A DNA stretch of 64,000 nucleotides from Maribacter polysaccharolyticus (GCF_028882255.1 NZ_JARBUY010000001.1:772244-836243), one strand, 5' to 3'. Positions 52,399 through 63,221 are shown, numbered from the stretch's first letter. The notes: a model not told the origin generated them from the letters alone. Numbers and translations are program-made.

Positions 52399-55300
52399 AT
52401 GCCAAATTGGTTTTACAACCTTCTTATTATTTTAATTGCACCTTATTTTTTCGTTTTCAATGAACCGCATATCTCCTTATCCAAGGTAACTCCCGACGGT
52501 GGTGTTGCCTATTCACAAGTGACATCGATTATTGAAGATAATAGAGGTATTATATGGTTCAGTACAAACAATGGACTGTTTTCCTATAATACCATTACCA
52601 TTAAAAGGTATAGCCATTTAAAAAAAGACGTAGAGACGATTCCCACCAATAGAATTAACAGCCTTTATAATGATAGGCAGGGCAAAATGTGGGTGGCCAC
52701 CGAAAACGGACTATGCTTGTATAACCCCAAAAAAGATGGTTTTAAAAGGTTTACCATTAAAGATCAATTTGAAAATTTCATTGGCAAAGACATTATCGCT
52801 TTCTTTCAGGATCAAAAGGACGATTATTGGTTTTCTGATAAAAAAGGATTTGGCACCATAAACCCAGACACGGGAAGGGCGCTTTATAAAACAATCAACA
52901 GCAAAACAAATAGTATAAGGTTCCTCGCCATTGATGAAAAAGGTTCGATTTGGGTATTATATGACGATGGTGAAATATACTATAAGCCCAAAGACTCCAA
53001 TACCTTCCAATTTTTTGCTAAAGGATTGGAAAGACCGGTTCGTTCGGTTCTTGTAGATAATGGCCTGGTATGGATAGGATATGATTCCGATGGACTATTA
53101 TGTTTTGATGCAAACGGAGAAGTAAAACATCATTTCTATTTTGAGGATGGAAAAAAACTTGGATTACCCAGTAATCAAGTACGAAGTTTACTAAAAGATG
53201 GTGACAATCGCATCTGGGTCGCCACTTATAACGGTATTGCCATTATTGAAAACCTAAAAGTCAAAGAGGTTATAGATCAACAAAAGTATTCCGAATTACC
53301 AAATCATTCCATTTGGTCTTTGTACCAAGACTCCCATAAGAACATCTGGATTGGAACATGGATGGGCGGATTAGCTTTTCACAATGCTTACAACAATTCA
53401 TTTTTACACTATAATCAATCAACATCCAAAAAAGCTTTAAGCGACAATATCGTTAGTTGTTTTGCCCAGGTTCCGAATAAAACAGAGATATTGATAGGCA
53501 CTGACGATGGTAAACTGAATATTTTCAACCCCGAGACCAATATCTTTTCCATAAGTCCGATCCATTACAAAGGGTCCGAAATACAAAACATTAAATCCAT
53601 CGCATATGACCTTAACGAAACCTTATGGGTGGGCACCTATGGTAATGGTCTTTTTTACCGGGAGAAAAACCAATCCTCCTATAAAAAATTGGATCCACCA
53701 TTCACTACGGGTTTTCAGATATTGGATATTTTACCCACAAAAAAGGGGATATGGGTAAGCGATTATCCTATGGGTGTATACTTTTACGACCACACTTCCC
53801 ATGAATTCACCAGGTACCAACATAACCCATTGGATATCAAAAGTATATCCAACAATAACATACACCATATCATAGAGGATAAGAATGAAGGGATATGGTT
53901 CGCTACTGAAAACGGTCTGAATTACTTGAAAAAAGGAACTTCGCAATTCATACATTCATTTTATCAAGAAAATAACCCGAAAAGCATTGCAGCCAATTAC
54001 ATCTACAGTTTACATGAAGACCGTCAAGGATTTATGTGGATTGGAACCAATGGTCAGGGTTTGGATAAATATGACCCCAAAACAGCTACTGCAAAACACT
54101 TTACCGTTAAGGAGGGGCTCCCCGGAAACGAAATTTTTTCCATTCTACAGGATAGTAAACAAAATTTATGGCTTACTACGGAAAACGGCCTCTGCAAATT
54201 CAATCCTAAAACCAATGAAATACAGTCCTTTAATAGTAACAAGGGCATTCAGAACAACCACTTTCACCCGACAGCCGCTTTGGCTGCTGCAAACGAAGAG
54301 ATGTATTTTGGTGGTTCTAACGGACTAATACGTTTTTTGCCACATGAGATCAGAACCAACCCCATATTACCTGTTACGACCATAACCCGTTTATTCATAA
54401 ACAACGATGAGGTATTGCCAGATAGTACACATACTGTATTGAAAGATATTATCAGTAACTCCTGTTGCATTGACCTCAACTATAAACAAAACTCTATAAG
54501 TTTTCAGTTCATATCGGATAATTACATAAACCCCAAAAAAAACAAATTCAAATATCGATTAAAAGGATTTGATGATAAATGGAGTAATACGGATTATAAT
54601 GGAAAGGCGAATTTCACAAATGTTCCTCCGGGCCAATATGTGTTCGAAGTAAAAGCATCAAACGACGATGGTATTTGGAACGAAGTACCTACACAAATTT
54701 CCATTGGTATAAGTCCACCTATTTGGGACACCTGGTATGCTTATATGATTTATTCCCTTATTTTTCTTGCTTCTATCTACTTTTTTAAAAAACAGGTCAT
54801 CCATCGACAAAACTTGAAATCGGAAATACAGATGGCCAATATACAACGTGAAACCAAAGAACAACTACACCAAACAAAACTTCAGTTCTTTACCAATATC
54901 TCCCACGAATTCAGGACACCCCTAACCTTAATTCAGGGACCAGTGACCCGTTTGTTAAAAAGTGGTCTAGAAAATGAATCCTCCAACAAACAATTGATAT
55001 TGATCAAAAACAATACCGACCGTTTACTTCGATTGATCAATCAATTCCTTGATTTTAGGAGAAGTGACCATGGAAAATTAAAACTTACTCCCATTCATAC
55101 CGATATCGTCTCGTTCAGTAAGAATGTCTTTTACTGTTTTGAAGAACATGCCAAACAACGGTCTTTTGATTTTCAATTCATTTCTGATATCCCCTGTCTT
55201 AAAATTGATTTCGATACGGACAAGCTAGACAAGGTCTTAGTGAACATACTTTCGAATGCATTCAAGTATTCCTATGACCATGGCACCATCAAACTTAAAA

Positions 55301-56502
55301 TACAAAGTAATGAAATGCCCGTTCCCGAACCAAACTGGAATAGTTATTCTGTAGGGGAACCCATTAATGGTGATTTTGTGGTTATTAGCATTATTGATAC
55401 CGGCGTAGGTATTTCGGTTGACAAACTGCCCAAAATATTTGAACGTTTCTTTCGTATCGACACGGAATTCAGTAGTGGTACCGGGATTGGCCTTTCATTA
55501 TCCACAAATTACATTACCATGCACAACGGGCAGTTGATGGTGAATAGTCTTGAAGGAAAAGGGTCTGTTTTCAGTATTTGCATACCCCAACAGCAAAAAG
55601 ATTCATTCAATGATCACCCTATAGAAACTTCGAATATATCTTCCTCTGATTTTACATCTGAATCCGCTGCCCTGTTGGAAAATAACATTAAAAATTTAGA
55701 CACCACCGCCAATCAGGAATCCTTGATCCTAATTACGGAAGATAATCCCGAATTATTGAATTTCTTGGCAGATTCACTTCAAAATCATTTTAGAATATCC
55801 AAAGCGAAAAATGGAAAAGAAGCCTATGATCAAATTCACGCATTGTATCCCGATTTAGTGGTTTCGGATATTATGATGCCCGAAATGGACGGTATTGAAT
55901 TATGCTCAAAAATAAAGACAGATGTCAGAACAAGCCATATTCCTGTAATTCTATTGACTGCATTGGATACCGTTCAAGACAAGATTACCGGCATCAACTC
56001 CGGTGCCGATGCCTATTTGGCAAAACCTTTTGACGATGACCTTTTGATCGTACAGATCAATAATCTTCTAAATTCCAGAAAAGCCTTAAGGGAATCCTTC
56101 GCATCTTCCGAAGAAAAATGGGAAGACCATCTAGAAATACATGAGTTGGATAAAAAACTACTCTTAAAAGCCATTAAAACAATTGAGCAAAATATATCCA
56201 ACCCCAATTTTTCGGTTGAGGATTTAGCCAAAAACCTCTATTTAAGTCGTACACACCTGCATCGCAAATTAAAATCGCTAACCAATCAATCCGCAACGGA
56301 ATTCATTCGGAGCATAAAACTAAAACAAGCCATTGAATTAATGCAAAAAGGCGACGTCAACATCGGCGAAATAGGATATGCCGTTGGTTTTAATTCCCAT
56401 AACTATTTTTCCAAGGCATTTAAAAAGCAATACGGCAAAACACCGAGTGATTACATTAAGGATAATTTTCAATTTAAAAAGGATATCAATACCATGGAAT
56501 GA
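52399..56502 (+). CDS. Hybrid two-component system regulator (one-protein sensor and AraC output)
   Basis: This 1367-residue inner-membrane regulator has an N-terminal signal/anchor (about 5-22) and a periplasmic sensor of about fourteen Reg_prop beta-propeller repeats (about 30-660; IWFSTNNGL, MWVATENGL, IWIGTWMGG). A Y_Y_Y domain (about 700-775) and a transmembrane helix (about 780-798) follow. The cytoplasmic part has a HisKA domain with H836 (NISHEFRTP), an ATPase domain (about 885-1070), a receiver with D1157 (VSDIMMPEMDG) and a C-terminal AraC helix-turn-helix (about 1265-1360). It would sense a breakdown product of the glycan and activate the divergent operon. Confidence 0.96.
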   Translation: MPNWFYNLLIILIAPYFFVFNEPHISLSKVTPDGGVAYSQVTSIIEDNRGIIWFSTNNGLFSYNTITIKRYSHLKKDVETIPTNRINSLYNDRQGKMWVATENGLCLYNPKKDGFKRFTIKDQFENFIGKDIIAFFQDQKDDYWFSDKKGFGTINPDTGRALYKTINSKTNSIRFLAIDEKGSIWVLYDDGEIYYKPKDSNTFQFFAKGLERPVRSVLVDNGLVWIGYDSDGLLCFDANGEVKHHFYFEDGKKLGLPSNQVRSLLKDGDNRIWVATYNGIAIIENLKVKEVIDQQKYSELPNHSIWSLYQDSHKNIWIGTWMGGLAFHNAYNNSFLHYNQSTSKKALSDNIVSCFAQVPNKTEILIGTDDGKLNIFNPETNIFSISPIHYKGSEIQNIKSIAYDLNETLWVGTYGNGLFYREKNQSSYKKLDPPFTTGFQILDILPTKKGIWVSDYPMGVYFYDHTSHEFTRYQHNPLDIKSISNNNIHHIIEDKNEGIWFATENGLNYLKKGTSQFIHSFYQENNPKSIAANYIYSLHEDRQGFMWIGTNGQGLDKYDPKTATAKHFTVKEGLPGNEIFSILQDSKQNLWLTTENGLCKFNPKTNEIQSFNSNKGIQNNHFHPTAALAAANEEMYFGGSNGLIRFLPHEIRTNPILPVTTITRLFINNDEVLPDSTHTVLKDIISNSCCIDLNYKQNSISFQFISDNYINPKKNKFKYRLKGFDDKWSNTDYNGKANFTNVPPGQYVFEVKASNDDGIWNEVPTQISIGISPPIWDTWYAYMIYSLIFLASIYFFKKQVIHRQNLKSEIQMANIQRETKEQLHQTKLQFFTNISHEFRTPLTLIQGPVTRLLKSGLENESSNKQLILIKNNTDRLLRLINQFLDFRRSDHGKLKLTPIHTDIVSFSKNVFYCFEEHAKQRSFDFQFISDIPCLKIDFDTDKLDKVLVNILSNAFKYSYDHGTIKLKIQSNEMPVPEPNWNSYSVGEPINGDFVVISIIDTGVGISVDKLPKIFERFFRIDTEFSSGTGIGLSLSTNYITMHNGQLMVNSLEGKGSVFSICIPQQQKDSFNDHPIETSNISSSDFTSESAALLENNIKNLDTTANQESLILITEDNPELLNFLADSLQNHFRISKAKNGKEAYDQIHALYPDLVVSDIMMPEMDGIELCSKIKTDVRTSHIPVILLTALDTVQDKITGINSGADAYLAKPFDDDLLIVQINNLLNSRKALRESFASSEEKWEDHLEIHELDKKLLLKAIKTIEQNISNPNFSVEDLAKNLYLSRTHLHRKLKSLTNQSATEFIRSIKLKQAIELMQKGDVNIGEIGYAVGFNSHNYFSKAFKKQYGKTPSDYIKDNFQFKKDINTME

Positions 56503-56695
56503 TCAAACCATCCTGTGTATCCAGAATACCATACCCACAAACTGGTCTTGAATATGTATTATAGTTTAATAAAAAACGTATGGAATGACCATTAAAAAAG
56601 AAGTCCGAGAAAGTACACCCCATTCCCTTTATTAACACGCAAAAAAATCCCCGTTTAGATCTAGAGTCGATATCTTTGGGCAAACATTCGGTAAA

Positions 56696-57589
56696 TTGAA
56701 AGAAGAGTCGATCAAAAAGTTATCGTTGAACGATTTTATCCAGATTCTGGGTGAAGAGCCCCAATCTGAAGGTCTGCACGTATTCATTTTCAAAGATTTT
56801 ACGCAAATACCCATCACCTATCCATTTAGGAATTTGGGAAATGATATTTTCTTTGTTGACAAAGGACACCTAAAAGTTACGATCAATTTAATAACCCACA
56901 CCTTAAAAAAAAATGAATCCATAGCGGTTCCCCAAAAATCCGTGATCCAGATTCTTGAGATCAGTAATGACCTCAGTGTGATCGATATAAATTTCTCAAC
57001 AAAGTTCATCGTAGATAATTTTCTCAATAACAATAAGATCGACGCCTTTAGTTATTTCACCTATAACAATGCCCCTAAATTAAAATTGAATAAGCAAGAA
57101 GGTAAGGTGTTCCGAATGATGTCCAAACTATTAAAGGACCATAATGTCAAGGAGAAAACCCTGTTCAAAGAGGATATCATCCGAAATACTTTCGGGGTCA
57201 TCGCCTATACCTATGCCGAGATTTTCAAACGTACATACCCAGACCTGAAAGTGGATTTAACCAGACAGGAAGAATTGACCATTCGTTTTTGGCATATCCT
57301 CCAGGAAAACGTAAAAATTGAACGATCGGTCCAATTTTATGCAGATGCCCTTAATGTTACCACCGGTCATTTATCAAAAACCCTCAAAGAGGTTAGCGGC
57401 AAGACCGCTTCCCAATTGATTGAAAGCGCAGTAATCGTTGAGGCCCGCTTACTTCTAATGGATCCTAAACTTTCCATAGCCCAAATCGCTCAGGAACTGC
57501 GATTTCCCGATCAATCCTTTTTTGGGAAATACTTTAAAAAACATGTTGGCCTATCCCCTTCAGCCTATAGAATGGAAAACAGAAAATAG
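56696..57589 (+). CDS. AraC-family transcriptional regulator
   Basis: This 297-residue regulator has a cupin-like N-terminal region (about 25-125) and a C-terminal AraC helix-turn-helix with IAQIAQELRFPDQSFFGKYFKKHVG. The start is TTG 56696 in my reading; the open frame extends upstream to a stop at 56633 without an ATG, so a different non-ATG start is possible. It is 172 bp ahead of the efflux operon on the same strand and may regulate it, but it could equally be an independent gene. Confidence 0.85.
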   Translation: MKEESIKKLSLNDFIQILGEEPQSEGLHVFIFKDFTQIPITYPFRNLGNDIFFVDKGHLKVTINLITHTLKKNESIAVPQKSVIQILEISNDLSVIDINFSTKFIVDNFLNNNKIDAFSYFTYNNAPKLKLNKQEGKVFRMMSKLLKDHNVKEKTLFKEDIIRNTFGVIAYTYAEIFKRTYPDLKVDLTRQEELTIRFWHILQENVKIERSVQFYADALNVTTGHLSKTLKEVSGKTASQLIESAVIVEARLLLMDPKLSIAQIAQELRFPDQSFFGKYFKKHVGLSPSAYRMENRK

Positions 57590-57677
57590 ACCAATAATCC
57601 ACCTTAAGTGTCCTTTAAATTTCCTTAGATAGAGACAAAAAAATCGATATTGACCAATTTTTGCTTTTTTAACACCT

Positions 57678-57703
57678 ATTGAAATACTACAAATAGTTTC
57701 AAT
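57678..57703 (+). promoter_or_regulatory. Palindrome at the efflux adaptor promoter, TetR operator candidate
   Basis: ATTGAAA (57678-57684) and TTTCAAT (57697-57703) form an inverted repeat with a 12-nt centre. TAGTTTCA within it is a partial match to the -7 element. A TetR repressor is encoded at the end of the operon, so autoregulation at this site is plausible. Confidence 0.45.
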
Positions 57704-57761
57704 TTTGTGCCTTCAAATTCTGATAACGCATAAAGATTCAAACTAAAAAAGGTATTTCAAA

Positions 57762-58778
57762 ATGAAAATCCATCACGTATTTTTTATAACCACCGTTCTT
57801 CTGCTCATGAGCTGTTCCGAAAAGAAAGAAGAAGCAAAAGAAACAAAAATCCATAAAGTCGAGGTTACCAAAATTGCTCCCAACCTGCAAAATGAAACCT
57901 TAACTTACAGTGGCACCATAGAGGCCGACAATACCGTTTCCTTAGGCTTCATGGTCGCCGGAAGAGTCGCTGAAATCTATGTCCAAGAGGGACAAAAAGT
58001 CAAAAGAGGGCAGCTACTCGCCACTATCGATGCCACATCCTACAAAAATGCATACGACATTGCCGATGCCGGACTCGAGTTGGCAAACGACAACTATAAA
58101 CGTCTTAACGAACTTTATACCAAAGGTAGCCTGCCCGAACGGGATTATATTGCCGTAAAAGTAGGTGTGGCCCAAGCCAATGCCAATAAGAACTTGGCAG
58201 CAAAGAATTTGTCTGACACCAAACTTTATGCCCCCTTCTCAGGAATGATTACGGCTAAATTAACCGAGATGGGTGCCACAGCCGCTCCTGGCGTACCTGC
58301 CTTTACCGTAATGAAAACCGATAAGGTATATGCCAAAGCCTCAATAAGTGAAACGGAAATCTCAAAACTAAAAGTAGGTTCCGATGCCGAGGTCGAAATT
58401 CCGTCAATGAATAGCACCTATAAAGGAAAAGTGGCCATCGTAAACCTAAGTGCAGATGCATTGACCCGAACCTTCGATGTTAAGGTTCGCGTGGACAATA
58501 GTGAAAACCAATTGCTTCCCGGAATGATATCCAATATCAAGATCAATACCGATAATAGCCAACAAGTAATCAGTATACCCGCACAGTCCATTGTTCGCGA
58601 TATGAACGACATTACTTATGCCTATATCGTAAAAAATAATAAGGCGATCAAAAAACGTGTGGATATTGGAGGTTTTAAAGGAAACCAAGTGGTCATTACC
58701 AAAGGCCTAACTACCGGGGATTTATTGATTTCAAAAGGATACACCGCTGTTAAAGATGGTCAGGAAGTATCTTTTTAA
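57762..58778 (+). CDS. RND efflux periplasmic adaptor (membrane fusion protein) lipoprotein
   Basis: This 338-residue adaptor links the inner-membrane pump to the outer-membrane duct. The lipoprotein Cys is in LLLMSCSEK. The barrel-sandwich (lipoyl) half sites are GTIEADNTVSLGFMVAGRVAEI and YAPFSGMITAKLTEMGATA around a short alpha-hairpin (about 95-140). Beta-barrel and membrane-proximal domains follow. It precedes the permease fusion by 21 bp. Confidence 0.93.
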   Translation: MKIHHVFFITTVLLLMSCSEKKEEAKETKIHKVEVTKIAPNLQNETLTYSGTIEADNTVSLGFMVAGRVAEIYVQEGQKVKRGQLLATIDATSYKNAYDIADAGLELANDNYKRLNELYTKGSLPERDYIAVKVGVAQANANKNLAAKNLSDTKLYAPFSGMITAKLTEMGATAAPGVPAFTVMKTDKVYAKASISETEISKLKVGSDAEVEIPSMNSTYKGKVAIVNLSADALTRTFDVKVRVDNSENQLLPGMISNIKINTDNSQQVISIPAQSIVRDMNDITYAYIVKNNKAIKKRVDIGGFKGNQVVITKGLTTGDLLISKGYTAVKDGQEVSF

Positions 58779-58799
58779 TTCATGCAAAGTAAATAAACG

Positions 58800-61700
58800 A
58801 TGAAGAAAACAAAGATAAATTTTATAGAGGCGGCAATGAAATACCGGGAGGTAACCATTGTATTTACCTTACTTTTAATGGCTTTTGGACTGTATGCCGT
58901 ATTTACCATGCCCCGAAGCGAAGACCCTGAGATAACTGTTCGTAAAGGATTGGTAGTAGCAGCTTACCCAGGTGCCGATGAACTTCAGGTAGAACAACAA
59001 CTCACCGAAAAAATAGAACAATACCTGTTCAGTTTTGAAGAAGTCAAAAAAGACGAGACCATTTCCGATACCAAAGCCGGACAGGTGGTCATTACCGTTG
59101 AATTGAACGAAAACGTTAAGGACACCGACAGGTTTTGGGCCACCCTACAAAATGGCCTTAACACTACCTTCAGGATGAACTATACCTTGCCCAATGGTAT
59201 CGTAGGCCCCATTGTAAACAGTAATTTTGGGGATGTTGTCGCCCAAATGATCACCGTTTCCGCCCCTGGAAGAAGCTATGCTGAAATTGAAACCTACTTG
59301 GACAAACTTGAAGACGGACTCAAAACCATAGATGAGACCTCTAAAATCAATCGGTATGGGGAACAAAAAGAGCAAATCTATGTTACCCTGAACAATGGGA
59401 AGCTAAAGCAGTATGGGGTAGACATTTCCAACATAGCACAGATAATCCAGACCCAAAATGCCACAGGTCATGCCGGTGAAATTCAATTACAAAGCGCTAC
59501 TGCCAATGTATTCACCAAGAACCAGTACAAAAGTGCAACAGATTTGGGAAATCAAATTATTTATAGTGAGCCCAATGGCAAAACCCTTCGCTTAAAAGAC
59601 CTTGCGACCATTGAGCGCAGGTACGAAGAAGAAGACAGCTATATACAGGTTGACAAACAGCGTGTTACCATGCTGGCCATAGAAATGCAGCCCGGTAACA
59701 ATATTGTAAAGTTCGGTGAAAAAGTTGATCGGAAGATAGAAGAGGTAAAACACTATTTACCCGAAGATGTCCAAATCAAAACGATCGTAAACCAACCTGA
59801 AGTTGTAAAAGAAAGTATAAACCATTTTATGCTCGAATTTATCATTGCAATTTCAGCCGTGATCATCGTGGTCATCCTTTTGTTACCCTTTAGGGTCGCC
59901 CTTGTTTCTGCCTTGGCCTGCCCTATTGCCATTATCATCACCTTTGGTATATTGAACATGATCGGCATAGAGATCCACCAAGTTTCCCTTGCCGCATTGA
60001 TCATCGTTCTCGGTATGGTAGTGGATAATGCCATCGTGGTAGTCGATAATTATATTGAAAAATTAGACGAAGGTATCGATAGATGGACGTCGGCATGGCA
60101 GGCCGCAACCCAATTGATGGTCCCGATATTTACCGCAACCTTAGCCATCATTTTCGCCTTTTTACCTCTGGCCATTTTCTTGAACGGATTGGCCAAGGAA
60201 TTTATACAATCCTTACCGATTGCCGTAGCCATTGCATTGTTCACTTCATTTTTGGTGGCCATTTTGCTTACACCTTACATGTGCTATGTTGCTATCAAAA
60301 AAGGATTGAAACATAAGGTAAGTGAACGTCCTCCAAAATTATCATTGCTGGATCGTTTACAAATGAAATTCAACAATTGGTTGGACTACAGTTTTCGCTA
60401 TCCCAAGATCACCTTGGCCATAGGTGTAGCATCCATTATCCTAGCTTTTATCATCGCAGGAAATACGGAGCAGGAATTGTTTCCAACGGCGGAAAGAAAC
60501 CAATTCAACCTTGAGGTTTGGTTGCCCAATGGGTATCCTTTGGAAGAAACCGAAAAAGTAGTCAATGGTATTGAGGATGAAATAAAGAATGATGAACGTA
60601 TCGTCTCCATAGCCAGTTTTGTAGGCACCAGTTCTCCCCGTTTCCATAGTACGTACGCCCCGGAAGTTCCCCGTGAGAATTTTGCCCAGATTTTCATCAC
60701 TACCATCGGTAATGAGGAAACCGATGAATTGGCCCATGAATATCTAAAAAAATTTGAGGGTTATGTTCCCGACGGATATGTTCGGATTCGGCAATTGGCC
60801 CTAAAAGAATCACCCGCACCTATAGAGGTCCGTATAGTAGGTGAAAATATGAATGATCAAAAAAAGGTAGCCGATCAGGTAGCACATATTCTTGAAAATG
60901 CAGCAGGTACCAACTGGATAAGAACCACTTACCAAGACGATTATTTCGGGATCAAAGTAAACTTAGACGACAATAAGGCCAATCGCGTTGGGGTGACCAA
61001 TGCTATGGTCTCACAGACCCTAGGGGCCGGTTTAAGTGGCTATCCCGTCTCCACCCTTTACGAAGGCGATAAACCTATAGCCATCGTATTGCGACTTGAT
61101 GCCGAAAATAGAAACGACATCGATGATCTTGGGGAAGTAGGTATACCTACGGTTTACGGTACCAAAGTACCTTTGAAAGAAATCGCAACGATTTCACCGG
61201 AATGGCATACCGGTGTAATTGCACGTAGAAATGGGTTAAGAACCTTAACCGTAAGGACCGAGACCCAAATGGGAATAATGGCCGCCACGATTCTTGACAA
61301 AGTAAAACCTACCATAGATAATCTGGAACTACCGGAAGGTATAACCCTTAATTATGGCGGTGAATATGAAAGTTCTGCCGAAACAATGCCTCCCATGGCG
61401 ACCTCTTTGGCCGTTAGTTTAATACTTATCTTTTTGGTCTTGATGTTCCAGTTCAAGAACTTTACCAGGGTGCTCATTGTTTTGGCTACATTTCCATTGA
61501 GTTTGTTGGGTGCCTTCTTAGGTTTAAAACTTACTGGAAACCCATTTGGTTTTACCGCATTTATGGGGATAGTCAGCTTGATCGGGATCGTGGTACGTAA
61601 CGGAATCATCCTGGTCGACTATGCCGATGAATTGGCCATTGACCATAATTATAGTATAAAAGGGGCCGCCAAAGCAGCTGGTAAAAGAAGAATGCGCCCC

Positions 61701-63215
61701 ATATTCCTGACCTCGGCTGCAGCTGCCGTAGGGGTAGTCCCCATGATCGTGGGTAAATCTCCTCTATGGGCACCGTTGGGCAGTGTTTTGGCTGTGGGAT
61801 TGATCATATCCATGGTACTGACCTTGTTTATCGTCCCTATTCTATATTACAAATTCGCTAAGAAAGAGTATCCAAGAGAACATGCCAGACCATCGGAACC
61901 AAAGATTCAATACAAACCCTATCCTTTTAGCAAATTAAAGATGAAACTGTCCAAGATCATGCCTTTTTTCATGTTCATTATGGTCTTTCAGATAAGTTTT
62001 GGACAAGAAAAGCCATTAAGTTTGAAAGAGGTTAAGGTACTTGCCCTCCAAAATAATAAGGAAATCGCTAAGGAGCAATATAATCTTGATGCCGCCAATG
62101 CTGCCCATAAAGTTGCAAAAACTGCCAACAAACCCACTTTGGATGCCAGTGCCATGGGGATTTACCTAGACAACCCCCCATTGGGCCTTTTGCCCGACTA
62201 TACCCTATACTCCTCTTTAGGGATTTCCCAAGTAGTCTATGCGGGTGGTAAAGTCAATACCGCTAAAAAGATGGCCAAAACCGGGGTTGAGCTTCAAACT
62301 TCACAAAAAGAATTGACCCAAAGCAATGTGTTGTTACAAATAGAAAGCACCTATTGGCAACTTGTAAATGTACAAGGTAAGGTAGAATTGGCCGAGAAAT
62401 ATCAAAAATTATTGAATGAACTATTGACCGATTTAACCAATTTGTACGAGGCAGGCCTCACCTATAAAAACGATCTCTTGAAAGTGCAGGTCGAATCGAA
62501 CCAAGCAGCGCTTAATTTAATGACCGCCAATGACAATCTACAAATGCTCAAGCTTCAATTGGCCCAATTGGCCGGATTACCCAACACCGATTTTGAGGTG
62601 GATGGTACCATAGACGAGGAGACCCTTTTGAGCGAGGAAGCTATAATCGCTACGGCCATTGAGAACCGACCTGAAATCGCCATGCTCAAAAATGCCGTTC
62701 AATTGGGTGACTTACAAACGGAATTATTGAAGGGGGAAAGAAAACCAACGTTAGGCATTAGTTTCTCCGAAACTTACTTTTATGGGGATAACATCAATGC
62801 CACAGAAGGGGAAGACCATATCGCCAATTTTGCCGGCTTGGCAAGCCTTAATATCCCGATTTTCGATTGGGGAGGAAGAAGGCAAAAGGTAAAAGAACAG
62901 CGGTTTAAGGTAGAGGCGCAAAAGGCCGAATTGGAAAGGACCAAAGAACTGGTGGCCATTGAAATCCAAAACGCCTATATGGAAATGAACCAAGCCATAA
63001 AAAGGGTTGAAATTTCCAAAAAATCAATGAATCAGGCCGATGAGAACCTGAAACTCCATAAAGACCGATTCGATGCAGGTACAATCAATGGTAGCGATGT
63101 ACTTGAAGCGCAGGTATTATGGCAACAAGCCTACTCGGACCTGATCGATGCAAAGGCCAGTTACAATATTCGCAAAGCCACCTATTTCAAAAGTATTGGG
63201 GAATTGAATAATTAA
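58800..63215 (+). CDS. RND permease fused to a TolC-family outer membrane factor
   Basis: This single frame encodes 1471 residues. Residues 1-1047 form a 12-helix RND permease with two large periplasmic loops, GMVVDNAIVVVDN in TM4 (Asp-Asn where AcrB has Asp-Asp) and VRNGIILVDYA in TM10 (Arg where AcrB has Lys). Residues 1048-1471 form a TolC-type outer membrane factor beginning MKLSKIMPFFMFIMVFQISFGQ, which looks like a complete signal peptide. There is no stop or shift between them. The segment may act as an extra membrane helix that is cleaved, freeing the TolC part; translation re-initiation at ATG 61941 is an alternative. Substrate unknown. Confidence 0.93.
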   Translation: MKKTKINFIEAAMKYREVTIVFTLLLMAFGLYAVFTMPRSEDPEITVRKGLVVAAYPGADELQVEQQLTEKIEQYLFSFEEVKKDETISDTKAGQVVITVELNENVKDTDRFWATLQNGLNTTFRMNYTLPNGIVGPIVNSNFGDVVAQMITVSAPGRSYAEIETYLDKLEDGLKTIDETSKINRYGEQKEQIYVTLNNGKLKQYGVDISNIAQIIQTQNATGHAGEIQLQSATANVFTKNQYKSATDLGNQIIYSEPNGKTLRLKDLATIERRYEEEDSYIQVDKQRVTMLAIEMQPGNNIVKFGEKVDRKIEEVKHYLPEDVQIKTIVNQPEVVKESINHFMLEFIIAISAVIIVVILLLPFRVALVSALACPIAIIITFGILNMIGIEIHQVSLAALIIVLGMVVDNAIVVVDNYIEKLDEGIDRWTSAWQAATQLMVPIFTATLAIIFAFLPLAIFLNGLAKEFIQSLPIAVAIALFTSFLVAILLTPYMCYVAIKKGLKHKVSERPPKLSLLDRLQMKFNNWLDYSFRYPKITLAIGVASIILAFIIAGNTEQELFPTAERNQFNLEVWLPNGYPLEETEKVVNGIEDEIKNDERIVSIASFVGTSSPRFHSTYAPEVPRENFAQIFITTIGNEETDELAHEYLKKFEGYVPDGYVRIRQLALKESPAPIEVRIVGENMNDQKKVADQVAHILENAAGTNWIRTTYQDDYFGIKVNLDDNKANRVGVTNAMVSQTLGAGLSGYPVSTLYEGDKPIAIVLRLDAENRNDIDDLGEVGIPTVYGTKVPLKEIATISPEWHTGVIARRNGLRTLTVRTETQMGIMAATILDKVKPTIDNLELPEGITLNYGGEYESSAETMPPMATSLAVSLILIFLVLMFQFKNFTRVLIVLATFPLSLLGAFLGLKLTGNPFGFTAFMGIVSLIGIVVRNGIILVDYADELAIDHNYSIKGAAKAAGKRRMRPIFLTSAAAAVGVVPMIVGKSPLWAPLGSVLAVGLIISMVLTLFIVPILYYKFAKKEYPREHARPSEPKIQYKPYPFSKLKMKLSKIMPFFMFIMVFQISFGQEKPLSLKEVKVLALQNNKEIAKEQYNLDAANAAHKVAKTANKPTLDASAMGIYLDNPPLGLLPDYTLYSSLGISQVVYAGGKVNTAKKMAKTGVELQTSQKELTQSNVLLQIESTYWQLVNVQGKVELAEKYQKLLNELLTDLTNLYEAGLTYKNDLLKVQVESNQAALNLMTANDNLQMLKLQLAQLAGLPNTDFEVDGTIDEETLLSEEAIIATAIENRPEIAMLKNAVQLGDLQTELLKGERKPTLGISFSETYFYGDNINATEGEDHIANFAGLASLNIPIFDWGGRRQKVKEQRFKVEAQKAELERTKELVAIEIQNAYMEMNQAIKRVEISKKSMNQADENLKLHKDRFDAGTINGSDVLEAQVLWQQAYSDLIDAKASYNIRKATYFKSIGELNN

Positions 63216-63221
63216 CAAGGT

